Below are positions 18,025 to 25,961 of a stretch of DNA of 38,741 nucleotides, piece by piece. Made by a program: the position numbers and the translations under genes. The stretch spans positions 1-38,741 of the forward strand of contig DULM01000144.1 in the NCBI GenBank assembly GCA_012840405.1. Direction: 5' to 3'. Under the pieces are notes generated by a model, which was not told where the DNA came from, did no database searches, and worked only from the letters and a program-made list of their open reading frames with translations. This DNA comes from Syntrophomonadaceae bacterium. GTDB taxonomy: Bacteria > Bacillota > DSM-12270 > Thermacetogeniales > Thermacetogeniaceae. Numbering within the stretch: position 1 is the stretch's first letter; each line of letters starts with the position of its first letter.

Positions 18025-18130
18025 CCCTATCCAGGATCGATCAATCCATTAGAGATCCAATAGTGCTTAAATTCTCCTTTAATAAAAAAAAACCTCCCCA
18101 CTACAGAAAATTGACTGGCCTCACAGACCA

Positions 18131-18853
18131 TTAAAATGTCAGATTATAGAAAAAGGCTAATAAGGTCATAACCGTATTCCACATGCTGTGTGCTACAATG
18201 GCAGGATAAATAGATGCCGATTTCTCGCAGAAGAGGGCTAAACAGGCACCCCCCAGTGCCAGCGGGAAAAACCTGACCAGATCAAGATGCATTGCCCCGA
18301 AAAGGCTGGCGGAAAGAACTATCCCGCCGACAATACCAAATCTAAAACGCAGAACAGGATAAATGAACCCCCGGAACAGCATCTCCTCACTCAGAGGCGC
18401 TAGAACACCTACCAGCAACAAAAGCAAGAGAATCTGCCTCCCGTCCTGGGTATTGAGGATCAGTTCAGCAATCGGTTGAGGTTGAGGAGGCTGAGGGAAG
18501 AGCGAAATAATGAGGGACATAACCACTGTGACCAGCAGTAAAAGTGCCATTCCTCCGCAAATTCCATATACAAACAGGCTGTTCCTGCTGCACCTCTTAA
18601 GCCCCACTGCAGCCAGGGGAGCTTTGTGCAGAAAGACCAAAATAAAAATAAGCAATATAATCAAAATGTGCTGCAGGAAACCTGCTGTAATTAAAAAAGC
18701 AGCCTCAAAGCTACCTATAGTTGGAAACAGCGAGAGCACCCTATTCACCAGCGGGTACCCATAAAGACCGAACAAAACACTATAAACAAAAATCGAAACC
18801 AAGATAACAGCACAATCAATCAACCCCCAGCGGGGCCGCTGGCGCAGATACAA
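18131..18853 (-). CDS. CPBP-family intramembrane metalloprotease
   Basis: This 240-aa membrane protein with about six to seven hydrophobic segments has the CPBP (Abi/CaaX-protease-like) motifs. They are LSEEMLFRGFIYP with the EExxxR signature, FGAMHL with a metal-binding His, and HSMWNTV near the C-terminus. Such enzymes cleave or process membrane-associated proteins; no substrate is suggested by the neighbours. The TTG start is supported by AGGAGG 7 nt upstream. A run of nine T on the minus strand occurs after the gene, but I see no stable hairpin with it, so its relation to the nurA cluster (106 nt downstream) is unclear. Confidence 0.88.
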   Translation of the reverse strand: MYLRQRPRWGLIDCAVILVSIFVYSVLFGLYGYPLVNRVLSLFPTIGSFEAAFLITAGFLQHILIILLIFILVFLHKAPLAAVGLKRCSRNSLFVYGICGGMALLLLVTVVMSLIISLFPQPPQPQPIAELILNTQDGRQILLLLLLVGVLAPLSEEMLFRGFIYPVLRFRFGIVGGIVLSASLFGAMHLDLVRFFPLALGGACLALFCEKSASIYPAIVAHSMWNTVMTLLAFFYNLTF

Positions 18854-18910
18854 AATTACTCCTCCTTATTCAAACCCTGGCACGGGGCGCTTGTTCGCGC
18901 TTTCGGTCAT

Positions 18911-18951
18911 CCTGTCCCCCTAATCGCGGGGACAGTCCCGGTGATCGGTCA
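18911..18951 (+). repeat. REP-like hairpin, left edge of structured element copy 1
   Basis: CTGTCCCC (18912-18919) and GGGGACAG (18928-18935) form a perfect 8-bp stem with an 8-nt loop, followed by TCCCGGTGATCGGTCAG. A diverged direct copy stands at 19296-19341 on the other side of the structured core, and another at 25962-26002. Confidence 0.75.
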
Positions 18952-18957
18952 GTTTAT

Positions 18958-19254
18958 CCCTGCCAGCACAGCGATCTGCGAAGGTTGTTACTTGCCCTTT
19001 ACGAAGGAGCAGTCAACGACAGCCGAAGCAAATTCTACCGCAATACAAGGCAGCAGTTGCCAACTAGTCAGAACGAATTTCTTAATCGGAATTCCTGAAT
19101 AATAAGAACTGTTAATGACACCGAATTCAAATTCTGACATCAGGCCTCCGGCATCCGACTTCTAAAATGGATGGCGTCATCGGAGCCGGTCGGCTGTCGT
19201 CTGCGGAGAGTATATGGGCAAGTTCAACCGAAGCCTATGTCGCAAGCGGCAGGG
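18958..19254 (+). repeat. Structured intergenic element, copy 1 core
   Basis: This ~297-nt core is homologous to 25631-25921. Three nested complementary pairs can close it. The outer pair is CCCTGCC (18958-18964) with GGCAGGG (19248-19254). The middle is GGTTG..ACTTGCCC (18983-18997) with GGGCAAGT.CAACC (19216-19229). The inner is CGACAGCCGA (19017-19026) with TCGGCTGTCG (19190-19199). All three recur in copy 2. It contains no credible gene. Strand is nominal because a nested stem reads on either strand. Together with the flanking hairpins it fills 18854-19338, between the CPBP and hypE genes. Confidence 0.8.
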
Positions 19255-19295
19255 TTAAACATTGCTTATAATGGATACTTCTCTCGATCATTCAA

Positions 19296-19341
19296 CCTGT
19301 CCCCCTGATTGGGCGAGGTGACATTCCCAGCGATCGGTCTA
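19296..19341 (+). repeat. REP-like sequence, right edge of structured element copy 1
   Basis: CCTGTCCCCCTGATT...GAGGTGACATTCCC..CGATCGGTC aligns with the left edge at 18911-18951, but its hairpin arm is degenerate. The hypE stop codon (19339-19341) lies at the very end of this repeat. Confidence 0.6.
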
Positions 19342-20358
19342 GCAGATTCTGGGCAGCGGCTCACCTTCCAGCATCCCCAGCACCCTTGTAGCCCCAAGTT
19401 CGGTCTCCAAGAGCACCAAACCCTCCTCTTCAGCGATTACTTGCCCGATCACCACAGAGCCTTCTCCCTCAGGCAGGCTGCGCATCGCCTCAAGGACACT
19501 GGCTGCTGCATCGGGAGCCACAACAGCGATCACTTTACCTTCATTAGCTAAATAGAGAGGGTCAAGCCCCAGCATCTCACAGGCCCCTACTACTTCCCTG
19601 CGCAGAGGAATTCTTTCTTCTTTGATCAGAATCCCCTTGCCGCTCTGTATTGCCAGTTCATTAAGAGTAGTAGCCAGGCCACCTCTGGTGGGGTCCCGCA
19701 TACACCTGACACTCTCACCCCCAGCCTTCAGGATCGCTTTAGTTATCCGGTTTAAAGGGGTGCAGTCACTTTCCACAGGTGTAGAAAAGGACAACCCCTC
19801 CCGCTGGGCAAGGATCGTCAGACCATGATCCCCCATCGTGCCGCTGACGATGATCACATCACCCGGCTGCATATGCCTGGGTGAAAGGCTTCTCCCCGCA
19901 GGGATCACACCGATTCCCGCTGTGTTGATAAATACTTTATCAGCACTTCCCCGGCCAACCACCTTGGTATCACCGGTGACAATATGGACACCCGCTGCTT
20001 GTGCAGCTTTGCGCATAGACTGCACGATCTTTTTCAGATCAGAGATCAAAAGTCCTTCCTCAATAATAAACCCAGCACTTAAATAAAGGGGTTCTGCCCC
20101 ACTTACTGCCAGGTCATTAACAGTTCCGCAGACAGCGATCTTACCGATATCCCCACCGGGGAAGAAAATAGGGTCTACCACAAAGGAATCAGTGGTAAAG
20201 GCCAGCTTTCCCCCATCAATATCCAGAACAGCCGCATCCAGCAGTTCATTTAAAATCGGATTTTCAAAGGCACCCTGAAACACATCTTTGATCAGTCTGT
20301 TGGTCAGAGATCCGCCGCTGCCATGCCCTAGAATAATCACATCATCATTGGAACTCAA
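19339..20358 (-). CDS. hypE: HypE, hydrogenase maturation carbamoyl dehydratase
   Basis: HypE dehydrates the S-carbamoyl group on its C-terminal cysteine to thiocyanate, the source of cyanide ligands for the [NiFe]-hydrogenase iron. The 339-aa protein shows GHGSGG at the N-terminus, TTDSFVVDP and the AIR-synthase-like DPTRGGLATTLNE. It ends in PRIC, the canonical modified C-terminus, so the gene is intact to its last residue. The TTG start overlaps the hypD stop as TTGA, indicating coupled translation. It is the last gene of hypFCDE. The structured repeat element abuts its stop codon. Confidence 0.97.
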   Translation of the reverse strand: MSSNDDVIILGHGSGGSLTNRLIKDVFQGAFENPILNELLDAAVLDIDGGKLAFTTDSFVVDPIFFPGGDIGKIAVCGTVNDLAVSGAEPLYLSAGFIIEEGLLISDLKKIVQSMRKAAQAAGVHIVTGDTKVVGRGSADKVFINTAGIGVIPAGRSLSPRHMQPGDVIIVSGTMGDHGLTILAQREGLSFSTPVESDCTPLNRITKAILKAGGESVRCMRDPTRGGLATTLNELAIQSGKGILIKEERIPLRREVVGACEMLGLDPLYLANEGKVIAVVAPDAAASVLEAMRSLPEGEGSVVIGQVIAEEEGLVLLETELGATRVLGMLEGEPLPRIC

Positions 20359-21446
20359 CTGCTAACACCAGCTTTCTTTCTTCCATAACGATAATATGCC
20401 GCACAGGACCCCTCAGTGGAAACCATACAGGGCCCAACAGGTTTGGCCGGGGTACATGCCTTGCCGAAGAGAGGACACTGATAGGGCAGTTTCAATCCCT
20501 TGAGAACCTCACCGCAAGAACACTTTTTCCTGCGTACCCCAGGCTGTATATCAAGCGGGAAGCGCTTTTTAGCATCAAACTGGGCGTATTCATCCCGCAG
20601 ATCCAAACCGCTTTCTGCTACCATGCCGATACCGCGCCAGCGAGCATCTACAGGCTGGAAATATTTCTCGATAAATCCCACTGCAACAGGATTGCCCTCA
20701 GGACGCACCGCCCGTTTGTACTGGATCTCCACAGCAGGGCGGCCTTCCCGGTACTGGCGCACTATCATCAAGAGTGCCTCCAGTATGTCAGCAGCCTCAA
20801 AACCTGCCACCACACAGGGTTTCCCATATTCCTCGGCAATGAACCGGAAAGGTTCTGTCCCCAGAATTGTACAGACATGCCCTGGGTTGATGAAAGCATC
20901 CAGCTTCACCTCTGGATCCTCAAGCAAGGCCCTCATAATTGGGGGAACCAATTTATGCAGTGAAAAAACAGAAAAATTCTTAAGCCCCAATTGTACAGCC
21001 TGATCGAGAGCTGCAGCCACAACCGGGGTAGTTGTTTCAAAACCAACCCCTAAAAAAACCACCTGTAAGTCTGGATTTTCACTGGCTAACTGCAAGGCAT
21101 CAGTTGGTGAATAGACAACCCTTACATCAGCTCCCTTGCTTTTCTCCTGTTGCAGAGTGCTTTCAGTCCCAGGAACACGCATCATATCCCCAAAGGTGGC
21201 CAGAATGATACCCTCCTGGCGGGACAGAGCCATCACCATATCCAGGTCCAGATCATCTGTGACACATACCGGACATCCCGGACCAGAGAGCAACTGCATC
21301 TGTTCAGGCAGAAGCTCTCTCAGACCGCTTCTGGCAATAGATACTGTATGGGTACCGCAGACCTCCATCACAGTTATCGGCCGGTCTATTTCCCGGTGGA
21401 TGGAGTCAAGCAAAAAACGGGCATATTCCTTTTTATTGGAGTGCAT
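20355..21446 (-). CDS. hypD: HypD, Fe(CN)2CO assembly scaffold
   Basis: HypD with HypC carries the iron atom while CN and CO ligands are attached during [NiFe]-hydrogenase maturation. The 363-aa protein has EVCGTHT, GPGCPVCVT, and a cysteine-rich C-terminus (KKCSCGEVLKG, YQCPLFGKACTP, VGPCMVSTEGSCAAYYRYG) that includes the 4Fe-4S ligands. The ATG at 21446 is chosen because GGGAGGA lies 8 nt upstream; it overlaps the end of hypC by 14 nt. An upstream in-frame extension to 21497 would lie deep within hypC and is unlikely. Confidence 0.97.
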   Translation of the reverse strand: MHSNKKEYARFLLDSIHREIDRPITVMEVCGTHTVSIARSGLRELLPEQMQLLSGPGCPVCVTDDLDLDMVMALSRQEGIILATFGDMMRVPGTESTLQQEKSKGADVRVVYSPTDALQLASENPDLQVVFLGVGFETTTPVVAAALDQAVQLGLKNFSVFSLHKLVPPIMRALLEDPEVKLDAFINPGHVCTILGTEPFRFIAEEYGKPCVVAGFEAADILEALLMIVRQYREGRPAVEIQYKRAVRPEGNPVAVGFIEKYFQPVDARWRGIGMVAESGLDLRDEYAQFDAKKRFPLDIQPGVRRKKCSCGEVLKGLKLPYQCPLFGKACTPAKPVGPCMVSTEGSCAAYYRYGRKKAGVSS

Positions 21447-21654
21447 TATATGCTTCCTCCCAGGCTTCGAATATTTCATTAGCTGCTTTTTCGTCAATTA
21501 CCTGAATAGCATAACCCGCATGCAGAAGCACATAATCACCTACTTTGGCTTCCGGGGTCAGCATAATGTTAACTTCTTTCACATTTCCTCCGATATCCAC
21601 TTCCGCCATTTGTCCTTTAATTTTTAATATCTTCGATGGAATGGCAAGACACAT
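21433..21654 (-). CDS. hypC: HypC, hydrogenase maturation chaperone
   Basis: This 73-aa protein begins MCLAIPSKI, with the essential Cys2 that contacts HypD and the hydrogenase precursor, and has the conserved VGDYVLLHAGYAI segment. It overlaps hypF upstream by 38 nt and hypD downstream by 14 nt, so expression is tightly linked. AGGAAAG lies directly before the ATG. Confidence 0.97.
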   Translation of the reverse strand: MCLAIPSKILKIKGQMAEVDIGGNVKEVNIMLTPEAKVGDYVLLHAGYAIQVIDEKAANEIFEAWEEAYNALQ

Positions 21655-23911
21655 CTTTCCTAATCACCTCACTTGCAATATAAACTTGTCCCAGTGACAG
21701 ACCACCATCATTGGTCGGAACCTTCCGGTGAGAAAGCACCTCAAAACCCTGTTCCGCCAGTCTCCTGATAAGCAGGAGATAGAGCAGTCTATTCTGAAAC
21801 ACTCCACCGCTCAAAGCCACAACACTCAGCCCTGTATCCTTCCGCATCCTTTCTAATACCTTAATGATCATTTCGGCAATTGTGCTGTGAAACCTTCCAG
21901 CGATGATTGAGATTGGTATATTTTGTTGCAGGTCCTCCAAGATCTCCTGAAAAGTACTGCGCACACCCAGTGTATAAGGATAGGTAGCGGTGTTAAAATC
22001 GAAACTGTAGGGAACAGCATCAGTGATATCTGCTTGTGTTTCCAACTCTATGGCAGCTTGTCCTTCATATTGGACTCTGGTACAGACCCCCAGCAGTGCA
22101 GATACAGCATCAAACAGGCGGCCGCAGCTAGAGGTTAAAACTGTATTGAATCTATTCTCCAATTGTTTCACCAGCACCTGCTGTTCCTCACTGGGTAATG
22201 CGGTCAAATACTTTCTTGCATACTGCAAACCAGCATCACCAAAAATTTCATATAGATAGGTAAAAGCCATCCTTGATGGATGTTTAATAGTAATCTCTCC
22301 CGGCAGTGGTATATACGCCAGATGGGCCATCCTCTCCAGCTTATCCACTGTGCCGGCAAAAAACTCAAAACCCCAGATAGCGCCATCTAGGCCATATCCT
22401 GTTCCATCGCAGACAACTCCTAGAGCAGGTTCTGTTACCTGGTTTTCAGCCAGACAGCTGGCCATATGAGCCTGGTGGTGCTGCACACCTATTTTCCGCA
22501 AACCCTTTAGAGCTTTGGCCCAGCGGGTTGCCATATAGTCCGGATGGAGATCATAAACCACAATCTCCGGTTTAACATCCAGCATCTTTTCAAAGCGGGG
22601 AATAGTATATAAAAATTGCTGGTAGTTTCCGTAGTGGTTGATATCCCCTAAATGCTGGCTGAGATAAGCCCCTCTCCCTTTAGTCATACAAAAGGTGCTT
22701 TTTAAATCACCGCCACAAGCCAGAATTACAGCTGGAGGATCCACAGGCAGATCAACAGGGAGAGGCACATAACCCCGGGCACGGCGGTAGATTTGCACCT
22801 CACCACCTACAACTGCTGTTACCGAATCATCACAGCGGTTATAAATCTTCCGGTTGTGCATTAAAAAATAATCAGCGATACCTTTTAACTTCTTCAGCGC
22901 TTCATCATTATCTATAATCAGCGGGTCATCACTGATATTGGCACTGGTCATCACCAGAATCTCCAACCCCTCAGCAAAAAGAAGATGATGCAGGGGTGTA
23001 TAAGGAAGCATCACACCAAGGGTGTGGATCCCCGGAGCGATCTCAGGGGGTAGATCATCAAGACGGCGCCGCTTCAGAATCACTATTGGGTGTGCCGGGC
23101 TTTCCAGCAGTTCTGCCTCCTGGGGGGACAGATGGCAGTACCTCTTCACAACCTCCAAATCTTTGCACATAACGGCAAAAGGCTTGAACTCCCTTATTTT
23201 TCGCTTTCTCAAAGCTGCCACCGACTCCCTATTGGTGGCATCACAAACCAAGTGAAACCCACCCAATCCTTTAACAGCCAGTATCTTGCCCTCTTTGATA
23301 AACTCATGCCCGAATCCTGGATAAACATTCCCTTCCAGGTCCCGCAGTGTGACCTGGGGCCCGCATTTAGGGCAGCAGTTAGGCTGAGCATGAAAGCGCC
23401 TGAACATAGGGTCCTCAAACTCCCGGGCACAATCAGGACACATAGGAAAATCCCGCATCGTGGTCTTATCCCGGTCATAGGGTACATCCATAATAATTGT
23501 AAAACGGGGGCCGCAGTTAGTGCAGTTGGTAAAGGGATAGTGATAGCGGCGATCATTAGGATCCATTATCTCTTGATAGCAATCATCACAGACGCTCACA
23601 TCTGGAGAGATAATCACATCCTTGTGGTCACTTCTTTCACTGTGTTTAATAAAAAAGTGATCATAACCCTTTAGTTCTCTAGGCTTTATGCTGTGGTTGA
23701 CGATCATGGCCAGTTTAGGTGGATGAGCAAGAATCTCCCGGTAAAAGCCCTTGATCACCTCTTCCTCAGCCTCAGCCCAAATGGTGACACCTTCAGAAGA
23801 GTTCAAAACCCACCCCTTGATCCCGAATTCACTGGCCAACCTAAAGACAAAGGGGCGAAATCCCACACCTTGGACCACCCCTTCTATCCTGATTTCCCGA
23901 GCAACTGTCAT
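21617..23911 (-). CDS. hypF: HypF, carbamoyltransferase of hydrogenase maturation
   Basis: HypF makes carbamoyl-adenylate from carbamoyl phosphate and ATP and passes the carbamoyl group to the HypE terminal Cys. The 764-aa protein has the full domain order. An acylphosphatase domain comes first (EGVVQGVGFRPFVFRLA, 1-90). Paired zinc fingers follow (CDDCYQE, CTNCGPR, CPDCARE, CCPKCG, about 105-190), then a YrdC-like domain (about 200-385) and a Kae1-like domain with HHQAHMASCLAE. GGGGGG stands 5 nt before the ATG. It is the first gene of hypFCDE and has its own promoter at 23948-23976. hypA, hypB and any hydrogenase subunits are absent from the window. Confidence 0.97.
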   Translation of the reverse strand: MTVAREIRIEGVVQGVGFRPFVFRLASEFGIKGWVLNSSEGVTIWAEAEEEVIKGFYREILAHPPKLAMIVNHSIKPRELKGYDHFFIKHSERSDHKDVIISPDVSVCDDCYQEIMDPNDRRYHYPFTNCTNCGPRFTIIMDVPYDRDKTTMRDFPMCPDCAREFEDPMFRRFHAQPNCCPKCGPQVTLRDLEGNVYPGFGHEFIKEGKILAVKGLGGFHLVCDATNRESVAALRKRKIREFKPFAVMCKDLEVVKRYCHLSPQEAELLESPAHPIVILKRRRLDDLPPEIAPGIHTLGVMLPYTPLHHLLFAEGLEILVMTSANISDDPLIIDNDEALKKLKGIADYFLMHNRKIYNRCDDSVTAVVGGEVQIYRRARGYVPLPVDLPVDPPAVILACGGDLKSTFCMTKGRGAYLSQHLGDINHYGNYQQFLYTIPRFEKMLDVKPEIVVYDLHPDYMATRWAKALKGLRKIGVQHHQAHMASCLAENQVTEPALGVVCDGTGYGLDGAIWGFEFFAGTVDKLERMAHLAYIPLPGEITIKHPSRMAFTYLYEIFGDAGLQYARKYLTALPSEEQQVLVKQLENRFNTVLTSSCGRLFDAVSALLGVCTRVQYEGQAAIELETQADITDAVPYSFDFNTATYPYTLGVRSTFQEILEDLQQNIPISIIAGRFHSTIAEMIIKVLERMRKDTGLSVVALSGGVFQNRLLYLLLIRRLAEQGFEVLSHRKVPTNDGGLSLGQVYIASEVIRKDVSCHSIEDIKN

Positions 23912-23947
23912 GCTAACCCCCCTATCTAATCTTGCATGACTAGAACC

Positions 23948-23976
23948 ATTTTAACACTACAATAAAGGGGTGTAAA
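23948..23976 (-). promoter_or_regulatory. sigma-A promoter of hypFCDE
   Basis: TTTACA (23971-23976), a 17-nt spacer and TAAAAT (23948-23953) lie on the minus strand, giving a leader of about 30 nt to the hypF start. Confidence 0.75.
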
Positions 23977-24062
23977 TCATCTAATAGTGCCAATCAAGGT
24001 GCCTGTCACCCTACTGACTCTTTGCCTCTCACCATCTGATTATCCACTGACAAACGCCTTCC

Positions 24063-24091
24063 TTGACTCAGCACAGTTAGTATGGTAATAT
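24063..24091 (+). promoter_or_regulatory. strong promoter of the CNNM leader
   Basis: TTGACT (24063-24068), a 17-nt spacer and TAATAT (24086-24091) are preceded by TGG, making an extended -10. Initiation is expected near 24098, about 200 nt ahead of the CNNM start codon and about 86 nt ahead of an intrinsic terminator. Confidence 0.75.
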
Positions 24092-24121
24092 TTATCAAGA
24101 AATTAAGGGGTGTATAAGAGA

Positions 24122-24190
24122 GTGGACGATTCACCTTTTCCTGAACAATGTGAGACAGACTATCAATTTAAGGTAAACAAGAGCACATAA
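24122..24190 (+). CDS. Possible 22-codon leader peptide
   Basis: AAGGGG (24105-24110) lies 11 nt ahead of a GTG that opens a 22-codon frame (MDDSPFPEQCETDYQFKVNK..). The frame stops at a TAA inside the first arm of the terminator hairpin at 24184-24238. That arrangement would allow translation to affect the hairpin. The spacing is long and a frame this short can occur by chance, so this is tentative. Confidence 0.25.
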   Translation: MDDSPFPEQCETDYQFKVNKST

Positions 24191-24238
24191 TCATTGACAG
24201 AGTTTGATCTGTTATTGATTATGTGTTTTTTGTTTTTT
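24184..24238 (+). terminator. intrinsic terminator/attenuator ahead of the CNNM gene
   Basis: CACATAATCA (24184-24193) pairs with TGATTATGTG (24216-24225). An inner ACAGA/TCTGT stem sits within, and TTTTTTGTTTTTT follows. No upstream plus-strand gene needs terminating, so it probably controls read-through into the CNNM gene or ends a short RNA started at about 24098. Confidence 0.8.
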
Positions 24239-24300
24239 AAAGAAGGGTTTAACAATAACTTTTAACTGATAAAACATGATGGAAATGGTGGTATTCCCTG

Positions 24301-25623
24301 ATGGCAGATGATCCTATCATCTGGCAACTGCTGCTGCAGTTGATATTAATCACACTCAACGCCGTCTTTGCCTGTGCTGAAATTGCGGTTATCTCCATGA
24401 ATAAAACTAAGATCGCTAGGCTTTCCGCAGCAGGTGACAAACGTGCTGAGAAGCTTGCTAAATTGACCGAACAGCCGGCCCGTTTTCTCTCCACAATTCA
24501 GGTGGGCATCACTTTGGCCGGTTTTCTTGCCAGTGCTTTTGCTGCTGAAAACTTCTCTGACAGATTTGTCAACTGGCTGATCAATATCGGTGTCAAGATC
24601 CCTGCAAATACCCTTGATACCATAGCTGTTGTTGCAATAACCCTGATCCTGTCATATTTCACCTTAGTCCTGGGTGAACTGGTTCCCAAACGAGTAGCTA
24701 TGAAAAAAGCTGAACAGTTAGCACTAAGAATGTCAAGTTTTGTATATTTCATTTCCAAACTATTTGCACCCCTCGTATGGCTGTTAACCACATCCACCAA
24801 CGGGATTCTACAGTTGCTTGGGATGGACCCACATGCTGAAGATAATGTGATCACAGAGGAAGAAATCAGGATGATGGTATATGAGGGAAGCAAAAAAGGT
24901 GCTATCGACCACAGTGAAAATGAAATGATCCAGAATATATTTGAATTTGATGACAAAACAGCTGAAGAGGTCATGACCCATAGAACTGAAGTTTCTGTCT
25001 TATGGGTCGATGAGAGTGATGAACAGTGGGAGAAAACCATCACTGAAAGCACTCATTCTTATTACCCGGTGTGCGATGAAACAACTGACAATGTTATCGG
25101 TGTTTTAAGAACAAAGGATTATTTCCGGATTAAGGATAAGACGCGGGCTAATATTATGAAACAAGCTGTAAAACCTGCATACTTTGTGCCGGAAACAGTG
25201 CGCACAGATGTATTGTTCCGCAATATGAAAAAAACCAGAAATCACTTTGCAGTAGTATTGGATGAACACGGAGGCATGAGCGGTATCATCACAATGAACG
25301 ACCTGCTTGAAGAGCTTGTCGGTGATCTGGAAGATGATGCATCTGTTCCCGAGGAACCACCACTCATCGAACGCATAGACTCTCGGACCTGGAAACTGCA
25401 AGGTAGTACCCCACTGAAATTAGTTGCTAAACAATTGGGGGTAACACTGCCTGTCGAAGACTACGATACGTTCGCTGGTTTTGTTTTCGGCTTATTAGGG
25501 TTCATTCCAGAGGATGGTAGCACACCTGAATTAGAGGCATATGGATTGACAATTAAAGTGCTCGAAATCAAGGACCATCAGTTAGCAAAGGCAGTTGTCT
25601 GTCTGGAGGATAATGCTAATTAA
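24301..25623 (+). CDS. CNNM/CorC-HlyC family membrane protein (DUF21-CBS)
   Basis: This 440-aa integral membrane protein has the usual layout. An N-terminal DUF21 membrane domain has about three to four hydrophobic segments (LLLQLILITLNAVFACAE, VGITLAGFLASAFA, IAVVAITLILSYFTLVLG, the last followed by ELVPKR). A paired CBS domain covers about 205-340 (EVMTHRTEVSVL, HFAVVLDEHGGMSGIITMNDLLEELVGDL). A C-terminal CorC/HlyC domain (about 355-435) completes it. The family includes Mg2+ (and Co2+) efflux or transport proteins; old names such as hemolysin C are misleading. GGTGG lies about 9 nt before the ATG. Expression is probably attenuated by the leader terminator at 24184-24238. Its stop codon is 7 nt before repeat copy 2. 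Confidence 0.92.
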   Translation: MADDPIIWQLLLQLILITLNAVFACAEIAVISMNKTKIARLSAAGDKRAEKLAKLTEQPARFLSTIQVGITLAGFLASAFAAENFSDRFVNWLINIGVKIPANTLDTIAVVAITLILSYFTLVLGELVPKRVAMKKAEQLALRMSSFVYFISKLFAPLVWLLTTSTNGILQLLGMDPHAEDNVITEEEIRMMVYEGSKKGAIDHSENEMIQNIFEFDDKTAEEVMTHRTEVSVLWVDESDEQWEKTITESTHSYYPVCDETTDNVIGVLRTKDYFRIKDKTRANIMKQAVKPAYFVPETVRTDVLFRNMKKTRNHFAVVLDEHGGMSGIITMNDLLEELVGDLEDDASVPEEPPLIERIDSRTWKLQGSTPLKLVAKQLGVTLPVEDYDTFAGFVFGLLGFIPEDGSTPELEAYGLTIKVLEIKDHQLAKAVVCLEDNAN

Positions 25624-25630
25624 CAGTTTT

Positions 25631-25921
25631 CCCTGCCAGCGCAGCGACCTGCGTAGGTTGTTACTTGCCCTTGACGAAGAAGCTGTTAACGACAGCCGAA
25701 GCAAATTCCAAAGGAAGCAGTCCCCAACTAGGCAGAACGATTACTTAATAGGAATTTCTAATTAAGAGCTGGTAATGACACTTGATTCAAATTTCAAATT
25801 CTGGCATCAGACCTCCGGCATCCGACTTCTAAAATAGATGGCGTCATAGAAGCCGATCGGCTGTCGTCTGCGAATAGTATACGGGCAAGTTAAACCGGAG
25901 CTTTTGTCGCAAGCGGCAGGG
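25631..25921 (+). repeat. Structured intergenic element, copy 2 core
   Basis: This ~291-nt core is homologous to copy 1 in the same orientation. The three pairings recur: CCCTGCC (25631-25637) with GGCAGGG (25915-25921); ACTTGCCC (25663-25670) with GGGCAAGT (25883-25890), plus GGTT with AACC outside it; and CGACAGCCGA (25690-25699) with TCGGCTGTCG (25857-25866). The unpaired middle differs more from copy 1 than the stems do. It occupies the gap between the convergent CNNM and GH15 genes, and no gene is visible in it. Confidence 0.8.
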
Positions 25922-25961
25922 TAAACACTGCTGGGAAGGGATGTTTCCCGTAATCAGTCAA

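Noticed and set aside
18078-18095. Run of nine T on the minus strand after the CPBP gene as a terminator
   Set aside because: No stable GC-rich hairpin precedes it.
21447-21497. N-terminal extension of HypD
   Set aside because: It lies inside hypC and lacks a ribosome site; the ATG at 21446 has a good one.
23998-24010. Palindromic GGTGCCTGTCACC between hypF and the CNNM leader
   Set aside because: A short motif seen once here; similar phrases are common REP debris in bacterial genomes, so no function is claimed.
24117-24136. ACGA-loop hairpin resembling a mini-ykkC (guanidine-II) half
   Set aside because: Only one such hairpin with a poor stem; the class needs two.
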